Shown piece by piece: positions 43,174 to 52,164 of a DNA stretch of 64,000 nt. The notes under the pieces were generated by a model. That model ran no database searches, was not told the origin of the DNA, and saw nothing but the letters and a program-made list of their open reading frames with translations. The position numbers were made by a program, and so were the translations under genes. This DNA is from Bacillus sp. ISL-51 (GTDB lineage: Bacteria; Bacillota; Bacilli; Bacillales; Bacillaceae): contig NZ_JAGGQB010000004.1 in NCBI RefSeq assembly GCF_018613535.1, forward strand, positions 1 through 64,000. Direction: 5' to 3'. Numbering within the stretch: the first letter of the stretch is position 1; each line of letters begins with the position of its first letter.

Positions 43174-43863
43174 CTGAAACAGAGTAAGTTTCTTGCTTCT
43201 AAAACGAAGCACTTGTACACAGCCATTCTCATTTTTATCTTAGTATTTATTTTTTACACTCTGTATTTGAATTTGATAAAGGATCCAAAATCAACGTCTT
43301 TTCTGAGTCATAAAACTGTGCTGCGTGAATCATTTAACCTGCCGCTTTGGTTAAATGTCATGTATGTGCACGTCATTTTTGCGTGTTTGGCTATGTTCAC
43401 CGGGGCTATTAACTTCTCAAGAAGAATGTTGACAGGTATACCTAGGGTACACAAACTAAATGGATATTTCTATTTCATTTCGGTACTTATCGTGACACTT
43501 ACATCAGGATATATGGCTCCCTACTCAACCGGCGGAAGAAGTGTAAGCATCGCCTTTAATATCGTGAATATCATTTGGCCTGCGATGACGGTTACTGCAA
43601 TATTCAAAGCCAGACGAAAGCAATACAGCAAGCATCAAGAATGGATCATCAGAAGTTATTTATTCTGCTTTACTAATCTATTTATTCATTTGATTACTTC
43701 AGCCTGCAATAAGGAATTCGGATTGGTCCATGATATTAGTTACACGATTGGTGTTTATGGAGCCATTGTTCTTAACCTTGTCATCGCAGAACTCATCATT
43801 CGATTTAGAAAGCAGCCGTACAATCTGCAAACACCTCTTGCTAAAAATAGAGGGATTATTTGA
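43174..43863 (+). CDS. DUF2306 membrane protein, probably started at CTG
   Basis: About 229 residues with seven or so predicted helices: TKHLYTAILIFILVFIFYTLYL, LPLWLNVMYVHVIFACLAMF with the conserved HV/IH, RRMLTGIPRVHKLNGYFYF (RxHRxxGxxY-like) and SKHQEWIIRSYLFCFTNLFI (H-xxWMxRS). These His motifs define DUF2306 and related heme-type membrane proteins; function unknown. The only good ribosome-binding site, AAAGGAGG (43158-43165), is 8 nt from CTG 43174. There is no ATG nearby; TTG 43138 lies upstream of that site. Confidence 0.75.
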   Translation: MKQSKFLASKTKHLYTAILIFILVFIFYTLYLNLIKDPKSTSFLSHKTVLRESFNLPLWLNVMYVHVIFACLAMFTGAINFSRRMLTGIPRVHKLNGYFYFISVLIVTLTSGYMAPYSTGGRSVSIAFNIVNIIWPAMTVTAIFKARRKQYSKHQEWIIRSYLFCFTNLFIHLITSACNKEFGLVHDISYTIGVYGAIVLNLVIAELIIRFRKQPYNLQTPLAKNRGII

Positions 43864-43900
43864 TCCCCTCTTTTGAGGCGGCAAATGTTATAGACCGCAT

Positions 43901-43940
43901 AAAGAAGAGGATAGGAATACCTGCTCCTGCCCTCTTCTTT
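43901..43940. terminator. Bidirectional terminator between DUF2306 and patatin genes
   Basis: AAAGAAGAGG / CCTCTTCTTT, 10-bp perfect arms, with inner pairing in the loop. Confidence 0.7.
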
Positions 43941-43957
43941 AAATACGGAATATATTG

Positions 43958-44914
43958 TCAGCTCCAGTTTTTCTCTATAAATTGAATTGCAGGTTGTAAA
44001 TCGGTTTTGTTAGCAATTGATATGACAGCGGGAACCACAGAAGGGTCCGTTTTGGAGTAGTTAGGAATCCGTGGATCTAAACGGAAAAAACGATCTCCCA
44101 GAAGTTGAGAACTGACCATGGATTCATAGTAACCATTTCCGCCAGCGACAATCGAAAGAAACGGAAGTAACGGCTCATCGGGCGATCGATCGAAAAGAAC
44201 TCCCCAATTCGGAGGAAGGTCCTTCAGATTTTCGGGGCGTATGTTATCTGAACTCACCATCCCCCATCCCTTCGTATCTCTTCTTAACTGAGTCGGGGTT
44301 TCACCCGTTCCAATGGATAATACTGCAATTTGATCCAGCGGCTGGTTGGCTTTACCCACAGCAAACGCGATACTGGCTGTACTAGGGTTAGTTGCCACTA
44401 CGTACCCATCCACGTAGTTTTGATAGGCTCGCTGCGTCGCGGGAGCACCGCTGCTGCGCAGGATGACATCACTCGCTTTCTCATTTAAATAGGGAGAGCC
44501 GGGATAATTGTGGAATAACACAGGAGTCCAGCGGTTCAGCTCCGGTGAGTATAAATGAAATGCAGGGACAACAATTCGTTTTCTAAAGTTTTTAAGACGA
44601 AGACCTGATGGAAAAAATGACTCTACCGCTTCAATAAAACCGGAATATGGCAATTGCTGATTAAAAACAGGTCCTCCTGGCCGGGAAATGCTGTATGCCG
44701 GCAGGATTTTTTCCTTAAAATACTCGAGGGTCTCCTTCGGCGATCTTCCGCTTGCTAACGCAAGGGCAATAAATGAACCGATTGAACTTCCCGAGAAAAC
44801 ATCGGTTCGTCTAATTAGCTCTGGTGTTAGTCGAGACAATCTGTTTATAAGTTGTAAACTTAAAGCCCCTAAGGTACCGCCTCCGTCAAAGGACAAGATC
44901 CGATATGTTGTCAA
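43958..44914 (-). CDS. Patatin-like phospholipase / acylhydrolase
   Basis: About 318 residues. The oxyanion loop RILSFDGGGTLGALSLQL is at the N-terminus, the nucleophile elbow is FSGSSIGSFIALALASG (G-x-S-x-G, Ser about 43), and the Asp of the dyad is in NYVDGYVVATNPSTASI (DG-A/G motif here DGY). The protein should cleave acyl chains from phospholipids or neutral lipids; no signal peptide is visible, so it is cytosolic. The start is TTG 44914 with AAGGAG 10 nt upstream; the upstream frame to 44953 lacks a site. Confidence 0.85.
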   Translation of the reverse strand: MTTYRILSFDGGGTLGALSLQLINRLSRLTPELIRRTDVFSGSSIGSFIALALASGRSPKETLEYFKEKILPAYSISRPGGPVFNQQLPYSGFIEAVESFFPSGLRLKNFRKRIVVPAFHLYSPELNRWTPVLFHNYPGSPYLNEKASDVILRSSGAPATQRAYQNYVDGYVVATNPSTASIAFAVGKANQPLDQIAVLSIGTGETPTQLRRDTKGWGMVSSDNIRPENLKDLPPNWGVLFDRSPDEPLLPFLSIVAGGNGYYESMVSSQLLGDRFFRLDPRIPNYSKTDPSVVPAVISIANKTDLQPAIQFIEKNWS

Positions 44915-45514
44915 AGTCTTTTTTCTCCTTTCTAAACTGAACACAAGTATCATTCAATATATGCTGAGCTTGTGTCTGTTGTGTACACTTTGACATATTT
45001 TAAAGATGAATTGTTTCTTCTGCTTCTTTTACTTTAAAAACGCCCAATCCTGTCCATTTAATGCTAAGGAAAAAAGCTGGTACCATCCTTGGAAGCCGAA
45101 CAAGCCAAGCTGAATTTGCAAAATATTGATACGTGAATGAATTGCCAATCCTATAAAACAAATGCTGAGGGGCAGCACCCTCAGCATTTGTTTTTATAGC
45201 CTCTCATTTTCACTGTTTATTTTGAGTGTTTATTACATGCATCACAAAATTCGCATGGCATAAAATCGCCAGAAGCTAGAAATAATGGCCGGCATGTTCA
45301 TTTATTTCTTTACCCAGCTGTATCCCGTTGGATTATGGAATTTAATATTATTACCACTTAGTCCTGCTTGATGAGAAGATGGCTGACCATATTTGAGAAC
45401 GTTTTTAGATTAAACTTCATATCAGATTCAAATAAATCGAACGTCATTAAATACCGTCCAATCTCTTTAGATATGGCGGCATATGGTCCTCCAGTAATAC
45501 TTTAAGACACTCAC
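44915..45514. other. Long non-coding or decayed stretch
   Basis: No intact gene. A minus-strand frame near 45030-45140 reads LGLFGFQGWYQLFSLALNGQ with no start and no family match. The strong terminator at 45157-45195 lies in it. GCGGCAT (45476-45482) and ATGCCGC (45515-45521) are repeats around the start of the chimeric ORF. Confidence 0.4.
45157..45195. terminator. Strong bidirectional terminator
   Basis: AAAACAAATGCTGAGGG / CCCTCAGCATTTGTTTT, perfect 17-bp stem with a 5-nt loop. Confidence 0.9.
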
Positions 45515-46204
45515 ATGCCGCTTAGTGAGGATTACTCATTCGTAAAAGAACGGTCAGGACATTCAGTTTCCTTTACAATGAATTTGATCGTCGCGCTTTG
45601 TGGATTGACTGTAGTTAACATTCCTTTTATGTCTGCGATGGGTTTAACAGCAGGGCTTAGTGTATTAATGGCTGTTTTAGCTTCAATTACGTTAGTACCG
45701 GCTGTCTTATCTGCAGCAGGGAAACGTATGGTTCCAAAACGAAGAAAGAAAAATCCGCTCCAGCCAAGTCTTGAAAATTGGCTTGATACTCTTTCTTTGT
45801 ATAAACACACTTTAAATAAAAATACTTATTTGGTTGCGCACAGCTTAGGGTGCCCCGCCATTTTGAGGTTTTTGGAACGTACCCAATTGCGCGAACAACT
45901 GGGCGGAATCATACTCGTTTCCGGCTTTGCCGAATCATTGCCCAATTTAAAGATGCTGGATGAATTTACTGAGGGTTCGTTTGATGATCAGAAATTGATT
46001 GAGTCCGCAAAGCGTCGTGCTGTCATTGCTTCTACGGACGATCAAATTGTGCCATTTGCATGGAGCAAGGATCTGGCACAACAAATTTACGCTGCGTTTT
46101 ATGAAGTCCAACACGGGGGTCATTTCTTAGAAAATGAAGGATTTACTTCTTTGCCTATTGTTTATGATGTTTTAACCTCCTATTTTTCAAAAGAAACTCG
46201 CTAA
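45515..46204 (+). pseudogene. Chimeric ORF: MMPL-transporter fragment fused to YdeN-type hydrolase fragment
   Basis: An open 229-codon frame made of two unrelated gene pieces. Residues about 15-75 (GHSVSFTMNLIVALCGLTVV, NIPFMSAMGLTAGLSVLMAV, PAVLSAAGKRMVPKRRKK) are helices of an MMPL/RND-type transporter such as YdfJ or YdgH. Residues about 80-229 (PLQPSLENWLDTLSLYK, TYLVAHSLGCPAILRFLE with the nucleophile Ser, STDDQIVPF with Asp, QHGGHFLENEG with His) are a YdeN/RBBP9-type alpha/beta hydrolase lacking its first 50 residues. The ATG has no ribosome-binding site. A deletion joined the two genes in frame; a product is possible but unlikely to be active. Confidence 0.75.
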
Positions 46205-46696
46205 ATATGGCATGACTTTAACCGCAGGAGTAGCGGACTTTCTCTAGGACATTTGCTGATTCTAACTCATCATTTATGAAAGAAAGCTGTTCTATCAGCA
46301 AGAAAATGGAAGGTAACTGATGCGATGGAGGATTTTGATAGTAGGTAATTATACAATCCTCTCTAACAATTCCCCACCTTTTTCTGCCATGACACGAGGT
46401 GGATAAGGCATTCCATTTTTTAACCACCATCCACTACCCCTACGTAAGCATTTGCAACAAATTGCATTAATTTAATCATTGAAAAAAGCTGATTTTCCTT
46501 TTGAGGATGTCCTTGGCTGAAAAGCCAAAAAGATATCAGGATTGTTTGGTATCTGGATAAATCCAAGCGAGTCCCCATCGTTTCAAAATTAATTATCATT
46601 GAAGATTGGAAATCTAATTCAGCGAAAAAGATGCCCATAGGCAGCAGGAGTCTAAATCTCTTTCAAATGATCTTTGAACCTGATTCCACCTATTAT
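46205..46696. other. No gene recognised
   Basis: Two short minus-strand open frames (70 and 72 codons) overlap here; neither has a ribosome-binding site or a family match. The upper one contains LMQFVANAYVGVVDGG, faintly like the C-terminal helix of TetR-type regulators. Probably decayed sequence. Confidence 0.4.
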
Positions 46697-47284
46697 TCAG
46701 GTAGCTTGAACTCCTCTAAACGCATTCATCACCAAATCATGCACATAGGAATCGTCCACCTCGTCACCGGTTACAAGCAGACGATAGAAAATCGGTCCGT
46801 AAATGAGATCTATGCTTACACCAATATCAAGATTCTCTCTCAATTCTCCTTTCTGAATCCCTTTTACTAAAAGGTCTTTAGCTTGGAGCCGGCGGGGTTG
46901 GAAAAACCGTGTGCGATATTCTTCTGCCAATTTTGCATCCAACTGCCCTGCACCTATTAATTCCGTAATAACGTTTCCTTCCCGGCTTGTCAAAAACCTT
47001 GCTAAGTTCGTGGCGTGGGTTAAAATATCATTTACTGCCGATCCTGTATCTGGCACAGGCAGTCTGTCCGCAGCGGTCGAAAGAAAGCTGTCCATGACAA
47101 CGGCAGCCTTATTAGACCACCATTTATAAATCGTTGCTTTACTTACTTGAGCACGTTCTGCAATTTTATCGACTGTCACCGCGTCAAAGCCATTTTCCAA
47201 CAATAGGTCATAGGCTGCAGAAAGAATCGCCTTATGCGTTCCTTCATCACGCGGCCGTCCTCGTTTATTCTGCACATGAATCAT
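46697..47284 (-). CDS. TetR-family regulator
   Basis: A 195-residue TetR protein: NKRGRPRDEGTHKAILSAAY, DLLLENGFDAVTVDKIAERA, VSKATIYKWWSNKAAVV (DNA-binding domain, about 8-65) and a TetR_C_16-like effector domain (SAVNDILTHATNLARFLTSR, then FFQPRR-x-AKDLLVKGIQKGELRENLD). It is divergent from an MFS pump; the region between holds three copies of an ACGTTYAGT operator, one a perfect 24-bp palindrome. It probably represses both genes until a drug binds. Confidence 0.88.
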   Translation of the reverse strand: MIHVQNKRGRPRDEGTHKAILSAAYDLLLENGFDAVTVDKIAERAQVSKATIYKWWSNKAAVVMDSFLSTAADRLPVPDTGSAVNDILTHATNLARFLTSREGNVITELIGAGQLDAKLAEEYRTRFFQPRRLQAKDLLVKGIQKGELRENLDIGVSIDLIYGPIFYRLLVTGDEVDDSYVHDLVMNAFRGVQAT

Positions 47285-47300
47285 TCCTTCCCTAAATATA

Positions 47301-47318
47301 AACTATACGTTCAGTATA
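47301..47318. promoter_or_regulatory. TetR operator-like site A
   Basis: AACTATACGTTCAGTATA, a variant of the ACTAAACGTTTAGT element, 17 bp upstream of the TetR gene. Confidence 0.55.
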
Positions 47319-47359
47319 CTTAACCTGAATAAAAAAAGAAAACAGAAACCCATTTACAA

Positions 47360-47377
47360 AACTGAACGTTTAGTATA
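47360..47377. promoter_or_regulatory. TetR operator-like site B
   Basis: AACTGAACGTTTAGTATA, 59 bp from site A and 33 bp from site C (start to start). Confidence 0.6.
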
Positions 47378-47392
47378 TTATTTCTTTATAAA

Positions 47393-47416
47393 TATAAACT
47401 AAACGTTTAGTTTATA
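47393..47416. promoter_or_regulatory. TetR operator site C, 24-bp perfect palindrome
   Basis: The half site TATAAACTAAAC is followed immediately by its exact reverse complement. It is the strongest of the three related sites between the divergent TetR and MFS genes. Confidence 0.8.
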
Positions 47417-47584
47417 AAATTGAGGGAAGTCATTATTAAACTCAAAAATCCCCAAAGCCTTATCACTAAAAGTCTGCGTAAAGGAGATGAATCAGCAAAT
47501 CATTTATCAAACATCATATGCTCTCCACAATAAGCATCCAGTAAATTAACATCATAAAAACCACTTAAAAAGGAGTTCATTCAT

Positions 47585-48775
47585 ATGGATAAAGTAACCA
47601 AACAAACAGCAGATCAGAGGATTTCACCCAGTTTAACCATACTTCTCGCAACTGCATGCGGCATCATTGTCGCTAATCTTTACTATGCACAGCCTTTGGC
47701 AGGGTTAATTAGTGCTTCAATTGGACTTTCTGGCAGCAGTGCTGGATTGATTGTCACACTAACCCAGATTGGATACGTTGCCGGCTTACTATTTCTTGTC
47801 CCTTTAGGAGATATTATCGATAACAAAAAACTTGTCATTGTATCACTGCTTTTAAGCGCAGCGGCTCTGACTGCAACAGCATTTGTGAAGCAAGGAACAC
47901 TTTTTTTAGCAGCTTCATTTTTCATCGGGGCAGGATCAATCGCAGCACAAGTGCTTGTACCTTTTGCATCATCCCTTGCCTCAGAAGCTGACCGCGGCCG
48001 CGTTGTCGGCAATGTCATGAGCGGCCTGCTACTCGGTATTATGCTGTCCCGTCCGTTATCCAGTCTAGTCGCTGATATCTGGGGGTGGAATGCAATATTT
48101 GCTATGTCAGCCGCGGTAACTGTTGTCCTGGCAACCGTATTATCAAAAGTGCTCCCTGCAAGAAAACCGACCGCAAACACAAACTATACTGCCTTACTCG
48201 GTTCAATGTGGAAGTTGCTGCGCACGACTCCAGTCTTACGCCGCCGCGCCATCTATCATGCGTTTATATTTGGAGCTTTCAGCTTGTTCTGGACGACTGT
48301 TCCTTTATTATTGTCAGGTCCTGCTTTTCATTTTTCTCAGAAGGAAATAGCACTATTCGCACTGGCGGGCATTGCGGGTGCAGCCGCTGCCCCCGCAGGC
48401 GGCCGTCTGGCTGATCGCGGCTTGACACGGCTTGCTACTGGAATAGCACTTGGTGTTGTTATCATTTCTTTATTACTGCCGCTAGTGATTCAGAGCAGCT
48501 CTCCCGTCGGAATAGCAGTTCTAGTGGCCGCAGCTATTATGTTAGATATGGGTGTATCTGCCAATCTCGTACTCAGTCAGCGTTCAATTTTTTCGTTGGC
48601 ACCTGAATTTCGCAGTCGATTAAACGGATTATTTATGGCAATCTTCTTTCTGGGCGGCGCTATAGGATCATCAATTGGAGGATGGGCATACGCCTCAGGC
48701 GGATGGAGTATAACATTATGGATTGGAATCACTTTTCCGGTCATAGCTTTGCTTTATTTCGCCACAGAGAAATAG
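47585..48775 (+). CDS. MFS efflux transporter regulated by the divergent TetR protein
   Basis: A 396-residue DHA1-type major facilitator with twelve helices. [22 protein letters not shown] is typical of a subgroup annotated as YbcL/YgaY-like MFS pumps; [15 protein letters not shown] is motif A, and [20 protein letters not shown] carries motif C-like residues (the usual LAGR lacks a canonical form). AAAGGAG precedes the ATG by 8-9 nt. Substrate unknown; likely a drug or small aromatic compound. Confidence 0.85.
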   Translation: MDKVTKQTADQRISPSLTILLATACGIIVANLYYAQPLAGLISASIGLSGSSAGLIVTLTQIGYVAGLLFLVPLGDIIDNKKLVIVSLLLSAAALTATAFVKQGTLFLAASFFIGAGSIAAQVLVPFASSLASEADRGRVVGNVMSGLLLGIMLSRPLSSLVADIWGWNAIFAMSAAVTVVLATVLSKVLPARKPTANTNYTALLGSMWKLLRTTPVLRRRAIYHAFIFGAFSLFWTTVPLLLSGPAFHFSQKEIALFALAGIAGAAAAPAGGRLADRGLTRLATGIALGVVIISLLLPLVIQSSSPVGIAVLVAAAIMLDMGVSANLVLSQRSIFSLAPEFRSRLNGLFMAIFFLGGAIGSSIGGWAYASGGWSITLWIGITFPVIALLYFATEK

Positions 48776-48782
48776 TCTTTCG

Positions 48783-48825
48783 CCAAAAATAAGCCGTCAG
48801 AACCAAGCTGATAGCTTATTTTTGG
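48783..48825. terminator. Bidirectional terminator between the MFS and TVP38-type genes
   Basis: CCAAAAATAAGC / GCTTATTTTTGG, 12-bp arms around a 19-nt loop. Confidence 0.65.
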
Positions 48826-48884
48826 TGTATTCTTCTTTTAAAATCCTCCATCATCAGGGTAATTTTCCGAACAAAAATCACGTT

Positions 48885-49544
48885 TCATGAAAAATTTCGC
48901 TTCATGCTGTTCCATATTCTCACTGTTAAGATCGTAACGAATATAAATGAAACAATAATAAGTGCAATGCCTGCAAAAGACTCACTAAAGTTGATGACGA
49001 CAAAGCTGGATAATATCAATAAAGGGATATTTGAAATCAATACGGTTATAATGTATGCCTTGTACTTTAATCCAACTGCCGCCGATAAAAAACAAATCAC
49101 ATCTGTAGGGGCTACCGGACAAATCATCCCCAATGCTAAAAACTTATAATTGTAAGCCTCCAGTAACGTTTTTAAGTCCGGATATTTACGTTCTAGAAAC
49201 TGAATTGTTTTTTTACTGGCAAACCTTCTTGAGAAAATATAAACCAAAGTTTCACTCAGAAACAGGCCGCCCATTGATAATAAGATACTAATGATTGGAT
49301 CAAAACATATTCCCCCTAAAAACATCAGAGTTACACCCGGAATAAAAAAGAGCAGCCTTGCCGCCCACAGTGCCAAAAACAGCAGCATCGCATATTTTGC
49401 ATGCCCAGATATAAATTCCGTTAAATCATTCATATCAAGTGACAATAAGTCAAATTCCTTTAAACAATAAATGGCTAAAATCCATAAACCTAATATGACA
49501 AATTTATTTTTCAATTTCTCCACTCTCCTCGCTTTCAATGACAT
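48885..49544 (-). CDS. TVP38/TMEM64-family (VTT domain, DedA-like) membrane protein
   Basis: About 219 residues with five or six predicted helices. The VTT domain is recognised from FFIPGVTLMFLGGICFDPII (F/IPG-x-x-L...G-x-x-F/Y), the re-entrant element and PVAPTDVICFLSAAVGLKY (PxxPxxxxxxxxG). Bacterial members are implicated in lipid scrambling or flipping and in membrane homeostasis. The start is uncertain: ATG 49544 has a poor site; GCGAGGAG lies between it and an in-frame TTG at 49514. It is alone on the minus strand, downstream of two-component remnants. Confidence 0.78.
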   Translation of the reverse strand: MSLKARRVEKLKNKFVILGLWILAIYCLKEFDLLSLDMNDLTEFISGHAKYAMLLFLALWAARLLFFIPGVTLMFLGGICFDPIISILLSMGGLFLSETLVYIFSRRFASKKTIQFLERKYPDLKTLLEAYNYKFLALGMICPVAPTDVICFLSAAVGLKYKAYIITVLISNIPLLILSSFVVINFSESFAGIALIIVSFIFVTILTVRIWNSMKRNFS

Positions 49545-49627
49545 GATAAGCAATGAGAATTAAGAAACACTCGGTAAATTTCTTAAGGATTCTTAAGTTA
49601 TTCTAAGAAAAAAGGCTTATGGAACGT

Positions 49628-50118
49628 TTAATCCCGCAAGCCATGATAAATTGGATGTTCGACAATAAAACTCAGCCAGCCATCGCTGTAATCTGCATGG
49701 ATATGACCGCTATGCAGTTCAACAATTCTTTTTGAGATGGCAAGTCCAAGTCCGGTTCCTTGATTATCTGTTCTAGCCTTATCCCCTCTGAAAAACCGTT
49801 CAAACAGTTGGTTTATATCGTCAGAAGGAACAGTTTCGGCTTTGTTTGATACTTTCAAAATCGCTTTCTCACCTTTTATTTTGAGGCTTATGAATAACTC
49901 AGATGGTTTTGTACTGTACTTTAACGCATTCATAAAGAGATTATCATAAACACGAACCATCTTTTCTATATCCATTAAAACAGGAACATTTTCTTCTGTA
50001 ATTGATTTTGGACACTTAATTGTCCCTTTTCAAACACAGGAATGTACTGCAGTAATGCTTTTATGCGGTAGATTAATTCTTTCGGTTCGAAAGTCTTCAA
50101 ATAATCATCCGGCCCGGC
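49628..50118 (-). pseudogene. Two-component system collapsed into a response-regulator/histidine-kinase remnant
   Basis: Upstream part (about 50118-49990): AGPDDYLKTFEPKELIYRIK then ALLQ is the end of a receiver domain (GADDYLxKPFxxxEL). In another frame it continues into a histidine kinase ATPase domain (49628-49975 open frame): VYDNLFMNALKYS (N box), RFFRGDKARTDNQGTGLGLAI (F and G2 boxes) and KRIVELHSGHIHADY. The output domain of the regulator, and the sensor and dimerisation parts of the kinase, are missing, so one large deletion joined adjacent genes. Nothing recognisable lies between 50119 and 50421. Confidence 0.7.
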
Positions 50119-50421
50119 AGGATAGGTCTGTCATTATCCGCAATGAGATTATGAATCATATGAAGACTCCTATCTTGTGATTTTTTTCTGCCCGCTTTTA
50201 AGGACAGCTGATTGCAATAATAATTTCATCATGAACGGAAAAGAATAGTGAGGCAAACAAAGCTTTAATGGCAATTTTCCCATAAAAAAAGAGACCCGTT
50301 ACCTAAACCAGTAATGATCTCTTCAGTCAGCGCCATTCATACCGCGCCCTAATTACTTTAAAAATAAAACATGAACGGAGCATGAACATCACGTTACATT
50401 CTGTTCACCACCCAGTGATGC

Positions 50422-50449
50422 AAAAAAGGCACCGAACGGCGCCTTTTTT
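50422..50449 (-). terminator. Terminator of the NhaC-type antiporter gene
   Basis: On the minus strand AAAAAAGGCGCC and GGTGCCTTTTTT pair (one G-U), just after the stop codon. Confidence 0.8.
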
Positions 50450-50455
50450 TATCTC

Positions 50456-51745
50456 TTATTTCGTATTTCTTGTAAACTTCGGCAGTCCAAACATAATAGC
50501 GGCGATGCCGCAGATCCCGATTAAAACGGGGTAGAAAGAGTATGGCAGGATGCTGACGGGTGAAATATTTCCGAATTTCCCGGCCGATAACAGCTGCGCG
50601 CCGTAAGGGATCAGTCCTTGTATCATGCACGAAAAGATATCCAGAATACTTGCCGATTTTCTATTGTCGATGTTAAATTTATCAGCGATGTTTTTTGCAA
50701 TCGGCCCGGCTGCGATAATGGAGATCGTATTATTGGCCGCAGCCAGATTCGTAACGCTGACCAGTCCGGCAATGCCGGCTTCAGCACCTTTTTTCGAACG
50801 GATTCGTTTCGTAATGAACTCCAGTAAATAGTCGATCCCGCCGTTTTGTTTCATAACGCCGACCATTCCGCCGATCAGCATGGACAGGATGATAAGATCG
50901 GACATTCCGGCAATTCCATCCGTAATCGCCTTAAAATAAGAGTCAAACGTCAGGCTGCCGCCCGCTAATCCTATGATTCCCGTTAAAACCAATCCGCCGA
51001 AAATGACAGCCATCACATTAAAACCGAGTAACGCGAAGACCAACACGGCGACATAAGGAAGCACTTTGATCCAGCTGTAAGATTCAGCACCCGCATGGCC
51101 TGCGTGGCCTGCCGGAATAAAAAACAATATAATAACAGTTACAATAGCAGCGGGCAATACAATCAGAAAGTTCGTTTTAAATTTATCCATCATCTGTGTT
51201 TTTTGCGTCCGGACTGCCGCAATGGTCGTGTCGGAAATAAAAGAAAGATTATCTCCAAACATAGCTCCGCCGACAACGGCTGCCATCGTAATCGCTCCGG
51301 AGATGCCAAGCTCTCCGCTCAAACCGGCGCTGATCGGAGCAACCGCCGCAATCGTTCCCATTGATGTTCCCATTGATATAGAAATGAAACAAGCAATGAT
51401 GAACAGCCCCGGCAGCAAAAACTGCTGCGGAATAATGCTTAAAGCCAGATTGACAGTTGAGTGCACCGCTCCCATCGCCTCAGCCGCTGAAGCAAAGGCA
51501 CCTGCCAATATAAAAATCATAACCATAATGATAATATCAGGATGTCCCGCTCCGGAAGCAAACCATTCTATTTTTTGATTGAGCGATTTCTTCCGGTTAA
51601 ATAATAACGCAAAAGCTGATGCTATGATCGCTGCAATCAAGATCGGCAATTTATAAAAATCTCCGGTCACCAGACCAGAGCCGACAAAAAGCCCTACGAA
51701 TAAGACTAATGGCAATAAAGCCCAAGGATTCTTATTATTGTTCAT
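50456..51745 (-). CDS. NhaC-family Na+/H+ antiporter
   Basis: A 429-residue ion transporter with eleven or twelve predicted helices. Family features: FILAGAFASAAEAMGAVHSTVN, FISISMGTSMGTIAAVAPISAG, GGAMFGDNLSFISDTTIAAVRTQ (GDNLS-x-SDTT is the NhaC signature) and NNTISIIAAGPIAKNIADKF. Members exchange sodium for protons or organic acids. GAGGTGG is 9 nt before ATG 51745; the upstream frame to 51787 has no site. Closest B. subtilis relatives are the YuiF/YheL/MleN group; I do not assign an orthologue. Confidence 0.87.
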   Translation of the reverse strand: MNNNKNPWALLPLVLFVGLFVGSGLVTGDFYKLPILIAAIIASAFALLFNRKKSLNQKIEWFASGAGHPDIIIMVMIFILAGAFASAAEAMGAVHSTVNLALSIIPQQFLLPGLFIIACFISISMGTSMGTIAAVAPISAGLSGELGISGAITMAAVVGGAMFGDNLSFISDTTIAAVRTQKTQMMDKFKTNFLIVLPAAIVTVIILFFIPAGHAGHAGAESYSWIKVLPYVAVLVFALLGFNVMAVIFGGLVLTGIIGLAGGSLTFDSYFKAITDGIAGMSDLIILSMLIGGMVGVMKQNGGIDYLLEFITKRIRSKKGAEAGIAGLVSVTNLAAANNTISIIAAGPIAKNIADKFNIDNRKSASILDIFSCMIQGLIPYGAQLLSAGKFGNISPVSILPYSFYPVLIGICGIAAIMFGLPKFTRNTK

Positions 51746-52094
51746 CTGGGTAAACCACCTCTTTTCAGCATTAAAGTCGCTAATCACAGTCTAAGCAACA
51801 TTTCACACTTTAAAAGTCTGCAGTAAAAAAGTCAAGCTGAAAAAAGGATAAATCAAGATTGATAGGATAGAAAAAGCTGTTATGTTCCCTCTCTATGGTT
51901 CCCTCGATTTTCTTTATCATAAAGTTCGTCAAGATGGACCAGCTCGATTCATGATGTGAGGTGTCAATCAACGTAAGCGGAGCAATTTTGGTAAATGGCG
52001 ATCTCCGCTATTCCTCCGATAACAAGAGACACACCATATATCCAAATTTGCTGATTTTCTAAGTCCCTTCGAAATGGCGTGCTGCCGGAATTAA
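51746..52094. other. Intergenic, probable small remnants only
   Basis: No gene recognised. A plus-strand frame near 51890-51957 ends LYGSLDFLYHKVRQDGPARF and stop, and a minus-strand frame at 51964-52075 reads FRRDLENQQIWIYGVSLVIG; both lack starts and could be gene tails. Confidence 0.35.
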
Positions 52095-52128
52095 AAAAAC
52101 ACCAAGGTCGATGACACTTGGTGTTTTT
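52095..52128. repeat. Dispersed hairpin, ACACCAAG variant (terminator)
   Basis: AAAAACACCAAG / CTTGGTGTTTTT, 12-bp perfect arms. It serves the leftward membrane-protein gene as terminator and resembles the ATACCAA hairpins elsewhere. Confidence 0.65.
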
Positions 52129-52164
52129 GGGACGCGGGTTATTGTTGTCAAACCGCATGACCGC

